Positions 25,627 to 33,817 of a stretch of DNA of 64,000 nt are shown piece by piece. A program made the translations under genes and the position numbers. Every line of letters begins with the position of its first letter. Positions within the stretch are counted from its first letter, which is position 1. Origin of the DNA: Pseudomonas pisciculturae (GTDB lineage Bacteria > Pseudomonadota > Gammaproteobacteria > Pseudomonadales > Pseudomonadaceae); NCBI RefSeq assembly GCF_015461805.1, contig NZ_JACVZE010000013.1, positions 62,001-126,000 on the forward strand. Reading direction: 5' to 3'. Below the pieces are notes generated by a model, which saw only the letters and a program-made list of their open reading frames with translations, had not been told where the DNA came from and made no database searches.

Positions 25627-25808
25627 GGCAACGACCTCCTTGGCGCACGTTCTTATTGTTTTTTTGGGTGATGGGCCAGTCTAGTCAGACCTCATGACGG
25701 AAGTAGTTGCCTTCGCAGCCAGCTTGATGACCGAACGAGTCAGCGTGAAGAATAGTTCAAGTCGGTGTCACCCGCGTCAGAGAAGCGCCGCCAATAAAGG
25801 CGCGATAA

Positions 25809-26264
25809 TCACGTGCGCAGTGCAGTCACCAACTCCGCCAGCCAAGGTTCGGCGTCGGTTTCGGGGGTGACGCTTTCGCTGGCGTCCAGGCGCAGCATCG
25901 GCAGCACTTCGCGCACACCCAGCTCGCCAAACAGCTCGCGCATTTGCTCACCGCCGCCGCAGAAGGTGTCACCGTAACTGGCATCGCCCAGGCCGATCAC
26001 CGCACCGGGCAAGTCGCGCAAGGCGGCCGGCAGTTGGTCGCGCAGGGTCGAATACAGCGGTTGCAGGTTGTCGGGCAGCTCACCCATGCCGGTAGTGGAC
26101 GTCACTGCCAACACCGCATCCGGTGCAAAGGCTTGCACATCTGCCAGCGTCGCGCGGGCGTTGTGCCAGGCCTCAAAACCGGCCGCGTTGAGGATATCGG
26201 CCGCGTGACGGGCGACTTCTTCAGCCGTGCCGTAGACCGAGCCGGAAAGGATGGCGACTTTCAT
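25809..26264 (-). CDS. Flavodoxin (MioC-like)
   Basis: 151 residues. FMN-phosphate loop SGSVYGTAEEVA at the N-terminus, TSTTGMGELPDN and GLGDASYGDTFCGGG in the isoalloxazine loops. Electron-transfer protein, cytoplasmic. ATG at 26264 preferred to the in-frame TTG three bases upstream. Divergent from the LOV photoreceptor gene; in P. aeruginosa a flavodoxin gene also neighbours the folM-folE-folX cluster. Confidence 0.92.
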   Translation of the reverse strand: MKVAILSGSVYGTAEEVARHAADILNAAGFEAWHNARATLADVQAFAPDAVLAVTSTTGMGELPDNLQPLYSTLRDQLPAALRDLPGAVIGLGDASYGDTFCGGGEQMRELFGELGVREVLPMLRLDASESVTPETDAEPWLAELVTALRT

Positions 26265-26401
26265 CAATCTGATCCTGTAGTTGAGCGAAAGCGTGGGATA
26301 TTACCAGCTCAACCCACCCACACGAAAAAACGTCGCCACCCCGTGGACAGATTGGCGCAGTGTCTTAGACTTGCGTCACCTCAAAAGGACGGATTCCCCG
26401 C

Positions 26402-26869
26402 ATGATTAACGCTCAACTGATGCAAATGGTCATTGACGCCTCTAACGACGGCATCGTCATCGCTGAACGGGAAGGCAAGGACTTGCCGCTGATCTACGTC
26501 AACCCGGCGTTCGAACGCCTGACCGGGTATACCCGCGACGAAATCCTTTATCAGGACTGCCGTTTCCTGCAATCGGGCGACCGCGACCAACCGGCGCTGA
26601 TGGCCATCCGCGACGCGTTGAGCAGTGGCGCAAGTTGCCGCGAAACCCTGCGCAATTACCGCAAGGACGGCACGCATTTCTGGAATGAGCTGTCGTTATC
26701 AACAACTTACAACCCGGCCGACAAACAGACCTACTTCGTGGGTGTGCAAAAAGATGTGACGGTGCAGGTCAAAGCCCAGCAACGCGTAGCCCAACTGGAA
26801 GCCCAGGTGGCTGAGCTCAAGGCAGAGCTGGCCACACTCAAGGCGACGAGCGGATCTAACAAAAATTAG
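26402..26869 (+). CDS. Short LOV blue-light photoreceptor
   Basis: 155 residues: a single LOV (PAS) domain with short N- and C-terminal helices and no output domain. The flavin-adduct cysteine is Cys53 in YQDCRFLQSGDRDQ; the FMN-contact residues NPAFERLTGY, NYRKDG and FWNELSLS also match LOV domains. The start MINAQL, overall layout and Cys53 position correspond to PpSB1-LOV of P. putida. The C-terminal A'-type helix (QVKAQQRVAQLEAQVAELKAEL) would give a coiled-coil dimer. It neighbours a LitR-type regulator gene, its likely partner, so it should convert blue light into gene control. Confidence 0.94.
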   Translation: MINAQLMQMVIDASNDGIVIAEREGKDLPLIYVNPAFERLTGYTRDEILYQDCRFLQSGDRDQPALMAIRDALSSGASCRETLRNYRKDGTHFWNELSLSTTYNPADKQTYFVGVQKDVTVQVKAQQRVAQLEAQVAELKAELATLKATSGSNKN

Positions 26870-26870
26870 A

Positions 26871-26903
26871 AAAAACGGTCATTAAGAGGATAATGGCGTT
26901 TTA
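26871..26903 (+). terminator. Possible terminator after the LOV gene
   Basis: Imperfect stem aaaacg-catta/taatg-cgtttt followed by a short T-run, between the LOV stop and the next start codon. It may limit read-through into the PilZ-like gene. Confidence 0.45.
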
Positions 26904-26927
26904 ACACCTACCCGTTGAGCAAGCCCC

Positions 26928-27533
26928 ATGCAACGCGACGCACTTCTGACGCAGGACGAGCTGGATTTCATTCAGATGATGCACCACAACCCGCAGCTCA
27001 ACCTGCGGGATGCGTCGTCGAGCCTGACCGTCAATGGTGGCGCGCAGATCCGCGATTTGCTCACCCGCCTGGCCGCCCACGACCACGTGACCATTCAGGC
27101 ACAATTCGACAACCAGCAACTGACCTTTCCTCTGCAGTTGGTGGAAGACGAGTTTCACGCCGTGCACTTGCGCCTGGGCGTACCGACGATTTTTGAAGAT
27201 GGCCCGATGATCCGCCCTTGGCGTCTGGCGCTGGAGGCACCGGTAGCCCTGGAAAACATCAAGGGCCAACCGGGCGCGCTGTGGGTGCATGAAGTGTCGT
27301 TCAAGGGTGTACTGGTGGAAGTTCGCGGCCGGGTCAAACCGCCGAAAAGCTTTTCGCTGTGGTTCAGCCCCTCGGGCTATGAGCGTATTTCGCTGCGGGG
27401 CACCTTCGAGCGTGAAACCGCGCGCGGCCTGTTTGCCTATCGGCTGAACCAGAGCGACGCCGACGAAACCGAACGCCTGCGCCAATTCATCCTGCATCAG
27501 CACCGTCTCGTACACCCCGAGATCCACGCCTGA
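26928..27533 (+). CDS. PilZ-like hypothetical protein
   Basis: 201 residues in an arrangement resembling flagellar brake (YcgR)-type proteins: an N-terminal beta domain (residues 1-95) and a C-terminal part with LHxSxxG-like element WVHEVSFKGVLVEV. The c-di-GMP motif RxxxR...(D/N)xSxxG is only partly kept (Glu at the Asp/Asn position; no clear RxxxR), so c-di-GMP binding is doubtful. Soluble, no signal peptide. Lies between the LOV gene and the convergent regulator gene, with only 2 bp separating it from the latter's end. Confidence 0.6.
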   Translation: MQRDALLTQDELDFIQMMHHNPQLNLRDASSSLTVNGGAQIRDLLTRLAAHDHVTIQAQFDNQQLTFPLQLVEDEFHAVHLRLGVPTIFEDGPMIRPWRLALEAPVALENIKGQPGALWVHEVSFKGVLVEVRGRVKPPKSFSLWFSPSGYERISLRGTFERETARGLFAYRLNQSDADETERLRQFILHQHRLVHPEIHA

Positions 27534-27535
27534 GA

Positions 27536-28492
27536 TCAGGTGTCCAGGCTGCCGCTCAAAAATTGCTGCAAGCGCCGCTGCATCAACCGTCCTTCGTTGC
27601 CCAGGCAGCCAATCGGCGAACCTGCCAGGCTTTCTTCTGCCAGGTCCGACGCATCACCGGCCAGCATCAACGGGCAATCCAGCGTCAGTGCCAGACGCTG
27701 GAGCCGTAGCGGCAACTCGCTGCCGGGCGAGCGGTTGGAAAACAGCACCAGCGCCTCAGGATGGGTCTTTTCACAGATCAGCGTCAGCTCATCAAAAGGC
27801 TGGCCGACGCCGAGAAGCTTCACGGCCAACTGGTCTGTCGACATCAATACACCCGCCACCAGCAACTCCAGCTCGCGGCACTCCCCGGCGATGGCCGCCA
27901 GCAGCACCCTTGGCACCGGTAAGGCGACCATCATGTGCAAGCGCTGCGCCGTGCGCGAACGCAGGAAATTGTCGAAGAACAACCATTCACTGGTCTGGCC
28001 AAAACGCCCTTGGTGGCGCAACAGTTGCTGCCACAACGGCATCAGAATGTCCTGGAACACCACGGCGATGGGGTAAGCCGAGAAAATCTGGCCATAGAGG
28101 CGGTCTAGCTGGCGGTCGTCGAAGGCACTGATGGCGATGCGCAGTTGGGCATGCCACTGGCTCCACTCCAATTCAGTGTCCATGCCTGCCCCGTCGGCAG
28201 ACTCGCCCTGTAAGTCATCACGAGCCAGGATCCTGCCCACTTTGCTCACCGCAACGCCGCGCTCGATCCAGTCGAGGATGCGGTGCACGGTGTCGATATC
28301 GGTGCTTGAGTACAGCCGATGCCCGCTTTCGGTGCGAACCGGCTGGATCAAACCGTAGCGCCGCTCCCAGGCGCGCAAGGTAACGGGGTTGACGCCGGTC
28401 ATGCGTGCAACTTCGCGAATCGGAAACAACACCTCTGAATCAGCATGACTGGCCTGGGCAATTTCGCGAAGAGGAGCAATGATTTCGGGCAT
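27536..28492 (-). CDS. MerR-family regulator, class II LitR/CarH-like
   Basis: 318 residues. N-terminal MerR helix-turn-helix (FPIREVARMTGVNPVTLRAWERRYGL...GHRLYS), then a CarH-like four-helix and Rossmann region. The B12-binding residues are gone: the EH pair expected about ten residues after the conserved Trp reads EW (SEWLFF), and the cobalt-ligand region ExHxxG reads AGECRELEL. This is the definition of class II LitR, which in P. putida (PplR proteins) takes its light signal from short LOV proteins. ATG at 28492 preferred; an upstream ATG at 28528 has no ribosome site. Divergent from the folate-type operon. Confidence 0.88.
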   Translation of the reverse strand: MPEIIAPLREIAQASHADSEVLFPIREVARMTGVNPVTLRAWERRYGLIQPVRTESGHRLYSSTDIDTVHRILDWIERGVAVSKVGRILARDDLQGESADGAGMDTELEWSQWHAQLRIAISAFDDRQLDRLYGQIFSAYPIAVVFQDILMPLWQQLLRHQGRFGQTSEWLFFDNFLRSRTAQRLHMMVALPVPRVLLAAIAGECRELELLVAGVLMSTDQLAVKLLGVGQPFDELTLICEKTHPEALVLFSNRSPGSELPLRLQRLALTLDCPLMLAGDASDLAEESLAGSPIGCLGNEGRLMQRRLQQFLSGSLDT

Positions 28493-28706
28493 CTGGAGTC
28501 GCAATTTCCATACGGGTTTGGATCCCATTTAACGCTGATTAGCGCGCGTGATTCAAGGTTTTCGACGATACGTCCGAAGTGTCTGGCGTATTTGTGTAAA
28601 ACAGGAATAATCCTTGCCTGTTTTTTCTACGTCGCTGCAACACCCCGCAGCCTCGTTTGTGCGCCACCTACCCGGTTCAGCGCGCCCGTTTATTTGGAGA
28701 TACACA

Positions 28707-29267
28707 ATGTCTACCTCCCCCGTCACCCTGATGGTTGCGCGCCGCGTGGCCAAGGGTCGTTACGAAGAATTGATGGCCTGGCTGCGCGAAGGCGAGCAAT
28801 TGGCCACTGACTTTCCCGGTTACCTGGGCTCCGGCGTGCTCGCCCCACCGCCCAATGATGATGAATTCCAGATTATTTTCCGCTTTGCCGATGAGCAGAC
28901 CCTGCATGCCTGGGAGTTTTCTGCCTCACGCAGCGCGTGGCTTAGCCGTGGCAGTGACTTGTTTGCCAACCCGCACGAACACCGCGTGCAGGGTATCGAC
29001 GGCTGGTTTGGTGCCGTGGGTGCGCGCCCGCCGCGCTGGAAGCAGGCAGTGGCTATCTGGCTGGCGTTCTTCCCGGTGTCGCTGATCTTTAACTTTGTGC
29101 TGGGCCCGCTGCTGGGCGAACTGGATTTGGTGCCCCGCGTACTGGTCAGCACCCTGGCGCTGACGCCACTGATGGTTTACCTGTTCATCCCGCTGTCGAC
29201 CCACCTGCTGGCCAACTGGCTGCATCCCGCCCCCACTCCACGCAAGGCCACCGAAGCCGCTGCGTGA
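28707..29267 (+). CDS. Antibiotic biosynthesis monooxygenase-like membrane protein
   Basis: 186 residues. The first 95 form an ABM/dimeric alpha-beta barrel-like domain (VTLMVARRVAKGRYEELMAWLREGEQLATDFPGYLG), and residues about 105-175 form two transmembrane helices (AVAIWLAFFPVSLIFNFVLG and VSTLALTPLMVYLFIPLS). GGAGA precedes the ATG. First gene of a six-gene run reaching 31642 and divergent from the LitR-like regulator. Members of this fused type are of unknown function. Confidence 0.8.
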   Translation: MSTSPVTLMVARRVAKGRYEELMAWLREGEQLATDFPGYLGSGVLAPPPNDDEFQIIFRFADEQTLHAWEFSASRSAWLSRGSDLFANPHEHRVQGIDGWFGAVGARPPRWKQAVAIWLAFFPVSLIFNFVLGPLLGELDLVPRVLVSTLALTPLMVYLFIPLSTHLLANWLHPAPTPRKATEAAA

Positions 29268-29324
29268 GTACAGGGGGGCCCGGTCGCTGGTATGATTTGA
29301 GCCTGCCAGCGAATCGAGCCCCCC

Positions 29325-30035
29325 ATGAGTGCAACAGACGCCCCGATCCTGATTACCGGTGCCAGCCAGCGTGTCGGCCTGCATTGCGCCCAGCGCCTGC
29401 TGGACGAGGGCCATGCGGTGATTTTCAGCTACCGCAGCGAACGTCCCGGCGTGCAGGCCCTGCGCGAGCGCGGCGCGCTCGGTGTGTTTGCCGACTTCTC
29501 CAGTGAGGCCGGCATTCTGGCGTTTATCGCCGAGCTGCACAGCCACACCCAAAGCCTGCGCGCGATCATCCACAACGCTTCGGCCTGGGTTGCGGAACCC
29601 CCTGGCGATGAAAGCCGCGCCTTCACCGACATGTTCAGCGTGCACATGCTTGCGCCCTACCTGATCAACCTGCATTGTTCACCCTTGCTGCAGCGCTCGA
29701 CACCAGCCGACATCGTGCACATCAGCGATGACGTGGTGCGCAAGGGCAGCCGCCAGCACATCGCCTATTGCGCCACCAAGGCCGGGCTCGACAGCCTTAC
29801 GCTGTCGTTTGCCGCGCAGTTTGCGCCGTCGATCAAGGTCAACGGCATCGCCCCGGCGATGGTGATGTTCAACGACGGCGACGACGCCGCCTACCGCGCC
29901 AAGGTGCTGGCCAAGTCAGCGTTGGGCATTGAGCCTGGCCCCGAGGTGATCTACCAGAGCCTGCGTTACCTGTTGGATAACCCCTACGTCACCGGTACCA
30001 CCCTGACCGTCAACGGCGGGCGGCATATCAAGTAA
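29325..30035 (+). CDS. folM: Dihydromonapterin reductase (SDR family)
   Basis: 236-residue short-chain dehydrogenase: ITGASQRVGLHCA cofactor loop, HNASAWVAEPP, catalytic YCATKAG and C-terminal TVNGGRH. The TGASQRVG rather than TGxxxGIG loop is typical of FolM, which reduces dihydromonapterin to tetrahydromonapterin, a cofactor of phenylalanine hydroxylase in Pseudomonas. Position directly before folE and folX supports the pterin role over a general SDR. Confidence 0.9.
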   Translation: MSATDAPILITGASQRVGLHCAQRLLDEGHAVIFSYRSERPGVQALRERGALGVFADFSSEAGILAFIAELHSHTQSLRAIIHNASAWVAEPPGDESRAFTDMFSVHMLAPYLINLHCSPLLQRSTPADIVHISDDVVRKGSRQHIAYCATKAGLDSLTLSFAAQFAPSIKVNGIAPAMVMFNDGDDAAYRAKVLAKSALGIEPGPEVIYQSLRYLLDNPYVTGTTLTVNGGRHIK

Positions 30036-30055
30036 GCCGTTTGTGAGGATGTTGT

Positions 30056-30616
30056 ATGACCTTATCCCTGCCCCAACACTACCGCGAGATTCTCAAAGGC
30101 CTGGGCGAAGACCCGGAGCGCGAAGGTTTGCTCGACACCCCAAAGCGCGCCGCCAAGGCGATGCAGTACCTGTGCCACGGTTATGAGCAAAACCTGGACG
30201 AGATCGTCAACGGCGCGCTGTTTACCTCCGACAATGACGAGATGGTGATCCTCAAGGACATCGAGTTGTACTCGCTGTGTGAGCATCACCTGCTGCCCTT
30301 TATCGGCAAGGCCCATGTGGCCTATATTCCGACCGGCAAGGTGCTGGGCCTGTCGAAGCTGGCGCGCATCGTCGATATGTATGCGCGGCGCCTGCAGATC
30401 CAGGAAAACCTCACCCGGCAAATTGCCGACGCCATCCAGGGCGTGACCCAGGCCGCCGGCGTGGCGGTGGTGATCGAAGCCAAGCACATGTGCATGATGA
30501 TGCGCGGTGTCGAAAAACAGAATTCAACCATGAACACCTCGGTGATGCTCGGCGCGTTCCGCGAGTCGAACACCACGCGCATGGAGTTCCTGCAACTGAT
30601 CGGACGGAGCAAGTAG
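30056..30616 (+). CDS. folE: GTP cyclohydrolase I
   Basis: 186 residues. Converts GTP to dihydroneopterin triphosphate. Zinc ligands are seen in LCEHHLLPF and in the CMMMRG segment; GKVLGLSKLARIVDMYARR is conserved. Complete family length. Twenty bp after folM and 2 bp before folX. Pseudomonas usually has a second FolE paralogue elsewhere; this one, next to folX and folM, probably serves tetrahydromonapterin. Confidence 0.96.
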   Translation: MTLSLPQHYREILKGLGEDPEREGLLDTPKRAAKAMQYLCHGYEQNLDEIVNGALFTSDNDEMVILKDIELYSLCEHHLLPFIGKAHVAYIPTGKVLGLSKLARIVDMYARRLQIQENLTRQIADAIQGVTQAAGVAVVIEAKHMCMMMRGVEKQNSTMNTSVMLGAFRESNTTRMEFLQLIGRSK

Positions 30617-30618
30617 CA

Positions 30619-30996
30619 ATGCCACAACTTCAACCAGGCATGGCGCGCATCCGGGTCAAGGACCTGTGCCTGCGCACCTACATCGGCATCAATGAGGACG
30701 AGATCCTCAACAAGCAGGATGTGCTGATCAACCTGACCATCCTGTATGCCGCCCAGGAAGCCGTGCGCGACAACGACATTGACCACGCGCTGAACTACCG
30801 CACCATCACCAAGGCAATCATCGCCCACGTCGAAGGCAACCGCTTTGCCTTGTTGGAGCGCTTGACCCAGGAACTGCTGGACCTGGTGATGAGCAATGAA
30901 TCGGTGCTGTACGCCGAGGTAGAAGTGGACAAGCCCCATGCGCTGCGTTTTGCCGAGTCGGTATCGATTACCCTCGCCGCCAGCCGCCAACCCTGA
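30619..30996 (+). CDS. folX: Dihydroneopterin triphosphate 2'-epimerase
   Basis: 125 residues of the FolB/FolX fold: IRVKDLCLRTYIGINEDE, NYRTITKAII and VEVDKPHALRFAESVSI. FolX makes dihydromonapterin triphosphate, the step between FolE and FolM, so the three genes form a tetrahydromonapterin pathway. FolB (aldolase) is the alternative, but gene context favours FolX. Starts 3 bp after the folE stop codon; much longer open frames here are spurious. Confidence 0.9.
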   Translation: MPQLQPGMARIRVKDLCLRTYIGINEDEILNKQDVLINLTILYAAQEAVRDNDIDHALNYRTITKAIIAHVEGNRFALLERLTQELLDLVMSNESVLYAEVEVDKPHALRFAESVSITLAASRQP

Positions 30997-31011
30997 ATTT
31001 GCGTGAGCCCT

Positions 31012-31308
31012 ATGAACGACCAACAACGCCTCGAACTCGAAGCCGCCGCCTTCCGCCGGCTGGTGGCCCATCTGGACAGCCGCAAGGATGTGCAGAACAT
31101 CGACCTGATGAACCTCTCCGGTTTCTGCCGCAACTGCTTGTCCAAGTGGTACAAGGCCGAGGCCGATGAGCGCCATATCGAGCTGAGCCTCGATGACGCC
31201 CGCGAAGTGGTGTACGGCATGCCGTACGCCGAGTGGAAAGCCCAATACCAGAAAGAAGCCAGCGCCGACCAACAGGCCGCGTTCGCCAAAGGAAAAACCC
31301 ATGACTGA
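31012..31308 (+). CDS. DUF1244 family protein
   Basis: 98 residues. DUF1244 core with two conserved cysteines in LSGFCRNCLSKWYKAEADE and YGMPYAEWKAQYQ. Small soluble protein of unknown function. ATG at 31012 preferred to an in-frame GTG at 31003. Overlaps the next gene by 8 bp, so the two are coupled within the fol operon. Confidence 0.88.
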   Translation: MNDQQRLELEAAAFRRLVAHLDSRKDVQNIDLMNLSGFCRNCLSKWYKAEADERHIELSLDDAREVVYGMPYAEWKAQYQKEASADQQAAFAKGKTHD

Positions 31309-31642
31309 TCTGAACACCCTGCGCGCCAGCCTCAATAGCGGCGAACATGTTTTTGCCGACACCCTGGCGTTTGTTGCTGCAGGTTATGAGTACCAGCCGC
31401 AGGCCTTTACCAATGGCGATGTGGAAAACGCTGCCGGGCAGAATGAAGGGTCGTGCAAGACCTTGGGTTTGGCCGTGCTGGAAGGCTTGAGTGACCAGGA
31501 AGCGTTGCTGGCGTTTGGCGAGCATTACCGCTCGGTGGTAGCCACGCCTGAGGGCAGTGACCACGCCAATATCCGTGCACTGATCGCCCACGGCCTGGCC
31601 GGGGTGAAGTTCACCGCACAACCCCTCACCCGCAAATCCTGA
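31301..31642 (+). CDS. HopJ-family protein
   Basis: 113 residues matching the HopJ type III effector family (FADTLAFVAAGYEYQPQAFTNG, QNEGSCKTLGLA, FGEHYRSVVATPEGSDHANIR). The family is widespread in bacteria without type III secretion, and with the operon position here a metabolic role is more likely than effector activity. Last gene of the run that starts at 28707; a REPIN follows. Confidence 0.9.
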   Translation: MTDLNTLRASLNSGEHVFADTLAFVAAGYEYQPQAFTNGDVENAAGQNEGSCKTLGLAVLEGLSDQEALLAFGEHYRSVVATPEGSDHANIRALIAHGLAGVKFTAQPLTRKS

Positions 31643-31657
31643 GTCAGACATAGAACC

Positions 31658-31752
31658 AAATGTGGGAGGGGGCTTGCTCCCGATTGCGGTGTATCAGTTA
31701 CAGATGTTGAGACTGACACACTGCAATCGGGGGCAAGCCCCCTCCCACATTT
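31658..31752. repeat. REPIN between the fol operon and trxB
   Basis: aaatgtgggagggggcttgc arm and reverse complement, about 40 bp apart, between two convergent genes. Confidence 0.9.
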
Positions 31753-31767
31753 GTTTTGCGCCGTTGT

Positions 31768-32730
31768 TTAGAACGAGGCGTTCTGCAACCCGTCGAGGTA
31801 ACGCTCGGCATCCAGTGCCGCCATGCAACCGGCGCCGGCCGAGGTGATGGCCTGGCGGTAGACGTGGTCAGCCACGTCGCCGGCAGCGAAGATACCTTCC
31901 AGGTTGGTGGCCGTGGCATTGCCTTCACGTCCGCCCTGCACCACCAGGTAACCGTCTTTGGCATCCAGCACGCCTTCGAACAGCGAGGTGTTCGGCGTAT
32001 GACCGATGGCGATGAACACGCCGTCGACTGTCAGCTCGTCGAAGCTGCCGTCGTTGTTTTTCAGGCGAGCACCGGTCACGCCCATGTTGTCGCCCAGGAC
32101 TTCGTCCAGGGTGGCATTGAGCTTGAGGATGATCTTGCCTTCAGCCACACGGGCGTGGAGCTTGTCGATCAGGATCTTCTCGGCGCGGAAAGTCTCGCGG
32201 CGGTGAACCAGGGTCACGGTGCTCGCGATGTTGGCCAGGTACAGCGCTTCTTCCACAGCGGTGTTGCCACCACCCACAACAGCCACTGGCTTGTTGCGGT
32301 AGAAGAAACCGTCGCAGGTCGCGCAGGCGGAAACGCCTTTGCCCATGAACGCTTCTTCCGATGGCAGGCCCAGGTAACGGGCGCTGGCGCCGGTGGCGAT
32401 GATCAGCGCGTCACAGGTGTACACACCGCTGTCGCCGGTCAGGCTGTAAGGCTTCTTGGAGAAGTCGACCTGGTTGATGTGGTCGAAGACGATCTCGGTT
32501 TCAAAGCGCTCGGCGTGCTCTTTCATGCGCTCCATGAGCACCGGGCCGGTCAGGCCGTGGACGTCGCCCGGCCAGTTGTCGACTTCGGTGGTGGTGGTCA
32601 ACTGACCGCCCGCCTGCATGCCGGTGATCAGCAGCGGCTTGAGGTTGGCCCGGGCAGCGTAGACCGCAGCGCTGTAACCGGCAGGGCCGGAACCGAGAAT
32701 AATCACTCGCGAATGACGGGTATCAGACAT
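31768..32730 (-). CDS. trxB: Thioredoxin-disulfide reductase
   Basis: 320 residues. FAD site ILGSGPAGYSAAVYAARA, redox-active pair in ACATCDGFFY, NADPH loop VVGGGNTAVEEAL, and the C-terminal FAD motif IFAAGDVAD. Normal length for low-molecular-weight TrxB. Reduces thioredoxin with NADPH in the cytoplasm. Single gene, divergent from cysZ with a 283-bp gap in which I see nothing definite. Confidence 0.97.
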   Translation of the reverse strand: MSDTRHSRVIILGSGPAGYSAAVYAARANLKPLLITGMQAGGQLTTTTEVDNWPGDVHGLTGPVLMERMKEHAERFETEIVFDHINQVDFSKKPYSLTGDSGVYTCDALIIATGASARYLGLPSEEAFMGKGVSACATCDGFFYRNKPVAVVGGGNTAVEEALYLANIASTVTLVHRRETFRAEKILIDKLHARVAEGKIILKLNATLDEVLGDNMGVTGARLKNNDGSFDELTVDGVFIAIGHTPNTSLFEGVLDAKDGYLVVQGGREGNATATNLEGIFAAGDVADHVYRQAITSAGAGCMAALDAERYLDGLQNASF

Positions 32731-33013
32731 GACTCACTCCTGTCGACCGCCCGGACAACAAGGCGGCTGGAATAAAAAAGGGACCACGAAGCACTTGGGG
32801 AAGGCTTTAACTCGCAGACCCTGAAAATAATGGGTGCAGCGTATAGAGGGGGGCAAGATTAAGGAAATACGGAATAACAATCCAGCTCATAGGTGGTCTC
32901 TATGCAGTCGGGGTGGTTGATCGACGCGTTTGTTACAGCTGATGTCGCCGCTTTCGTCCGTATGGCAAAGCCGGTAAGGTCGGCGCGTTCGCCCCCTTTG
33001 CTCGGAGTTCTCC

Positions 33014-33763
33014 ATGCCCGCCCCTGCTCTTTCCGGCCCGCAATACCTGCGTGAAGGCCTCAAACTGGTGTTGAGCCCCAGCCTGCGACTGTTCGTGCTA
33101 CTGCCATTGGCGATTAACCTGGTGCTGTTCGTCGGCCTGATCTATTTCGCCGGTCATCAGTTCAGCCTGTGGGTCGACCACTTGATGCCAACGCTGCCAA
33201 ATTGGCTGAGCTTTTTGAATTACCTGTTATGGCCCTTGTTTGTGGTGCTGGTGGTGCTGATGGTGTTTTTCACCTTCACCATGCTCGCCAATATCATCGC
33301 CGCGCCGTTCAACGGCTTTCTCTCGGAGAAGGTTGAAGTGGTAGTACGCGGCACCGATGACTTCCCGGCTTTCAGTTGGGGCGAGCTGATCGCCATGGTG
33401 CCGCGTACCCTGACGCGGGAAATGCGCAAGCTGGGCTACTTCCTCCCTCGGGCCATTGGCCTGTTTATCCTGTCGTTCATTCCGGTGGTCAATCTGATCG
33501 CGGCGCCGTTGTGGCTGCTGTTCGGCGTATGGATGATGGCGATCCAGTACATCGACTACCCGGCCGACAACCACAAGCTGGGCTGGAACGAAATGCTCGC
33601 CTGGCTGCGGCAGAAACGCTGGCAGAGCATGAGCTTCGGCGGCGTCGTGTACCTGGTGTTGCTGGTGCCGGTGGTCAACCTGCTGATGATGCCGGCGGCG
33701 GTGGCCGGGGCGACGTTGTTTTGGGTGCGCGAGCAAGGCGCCGAAGCGATGATCAAGTCATAA
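33014..33763 (+). CDS. cysZ: Sulfate transporter CysZ
   Basis: 249 residues, inner-membrane protein of the CysZ/EI24 family with hydrophobic helices at about 20-50, 70-95, 145-180 and 205-235. GPQYLREGLKLVLSP at the N-terminus and IAAPFNGFLSEKVE in the first loop are family hallmarks. Takes up sulfate for cysteine synthesis. Confidence 0.93.
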   Translation: MPAPALSGPQYLREGLKLVLSPSLRLFVLLPLAINLVLFVGLIYFAGHQFSLWVDHLMPTLPNWLSFLNYLLWPLFVVLVVLMVFFTFTMLANIIAAPFNGFLSEKVEVVVRGTDDFPAFSWGELIAMVPRTLTREMRKLGYFLPRAIGLFILSFIPVVNLIAAPLWLLFGVWMMAIQYIDYPADNHKLGWNEMLAWLRQKRWQSMSFGGVVYLVLLVPVVNLLMMPAAVAGATLFWVREQGAEAMIKS

Positions 33764-33817
33764 ATCCATCATCGCGATGACACAATGACGACATGGCCCA
33801 AGGCGACACTGTGGGCC

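Noticed and set aside
28493..28706. PplR-type direct repeat T(G/A)TACA-N12-TGTA(C/T)A
   Set aside because: I looked for the reported consensus in the divergent promoter region and found only partial fragments such as TGTAAA; not enough to report as a site.
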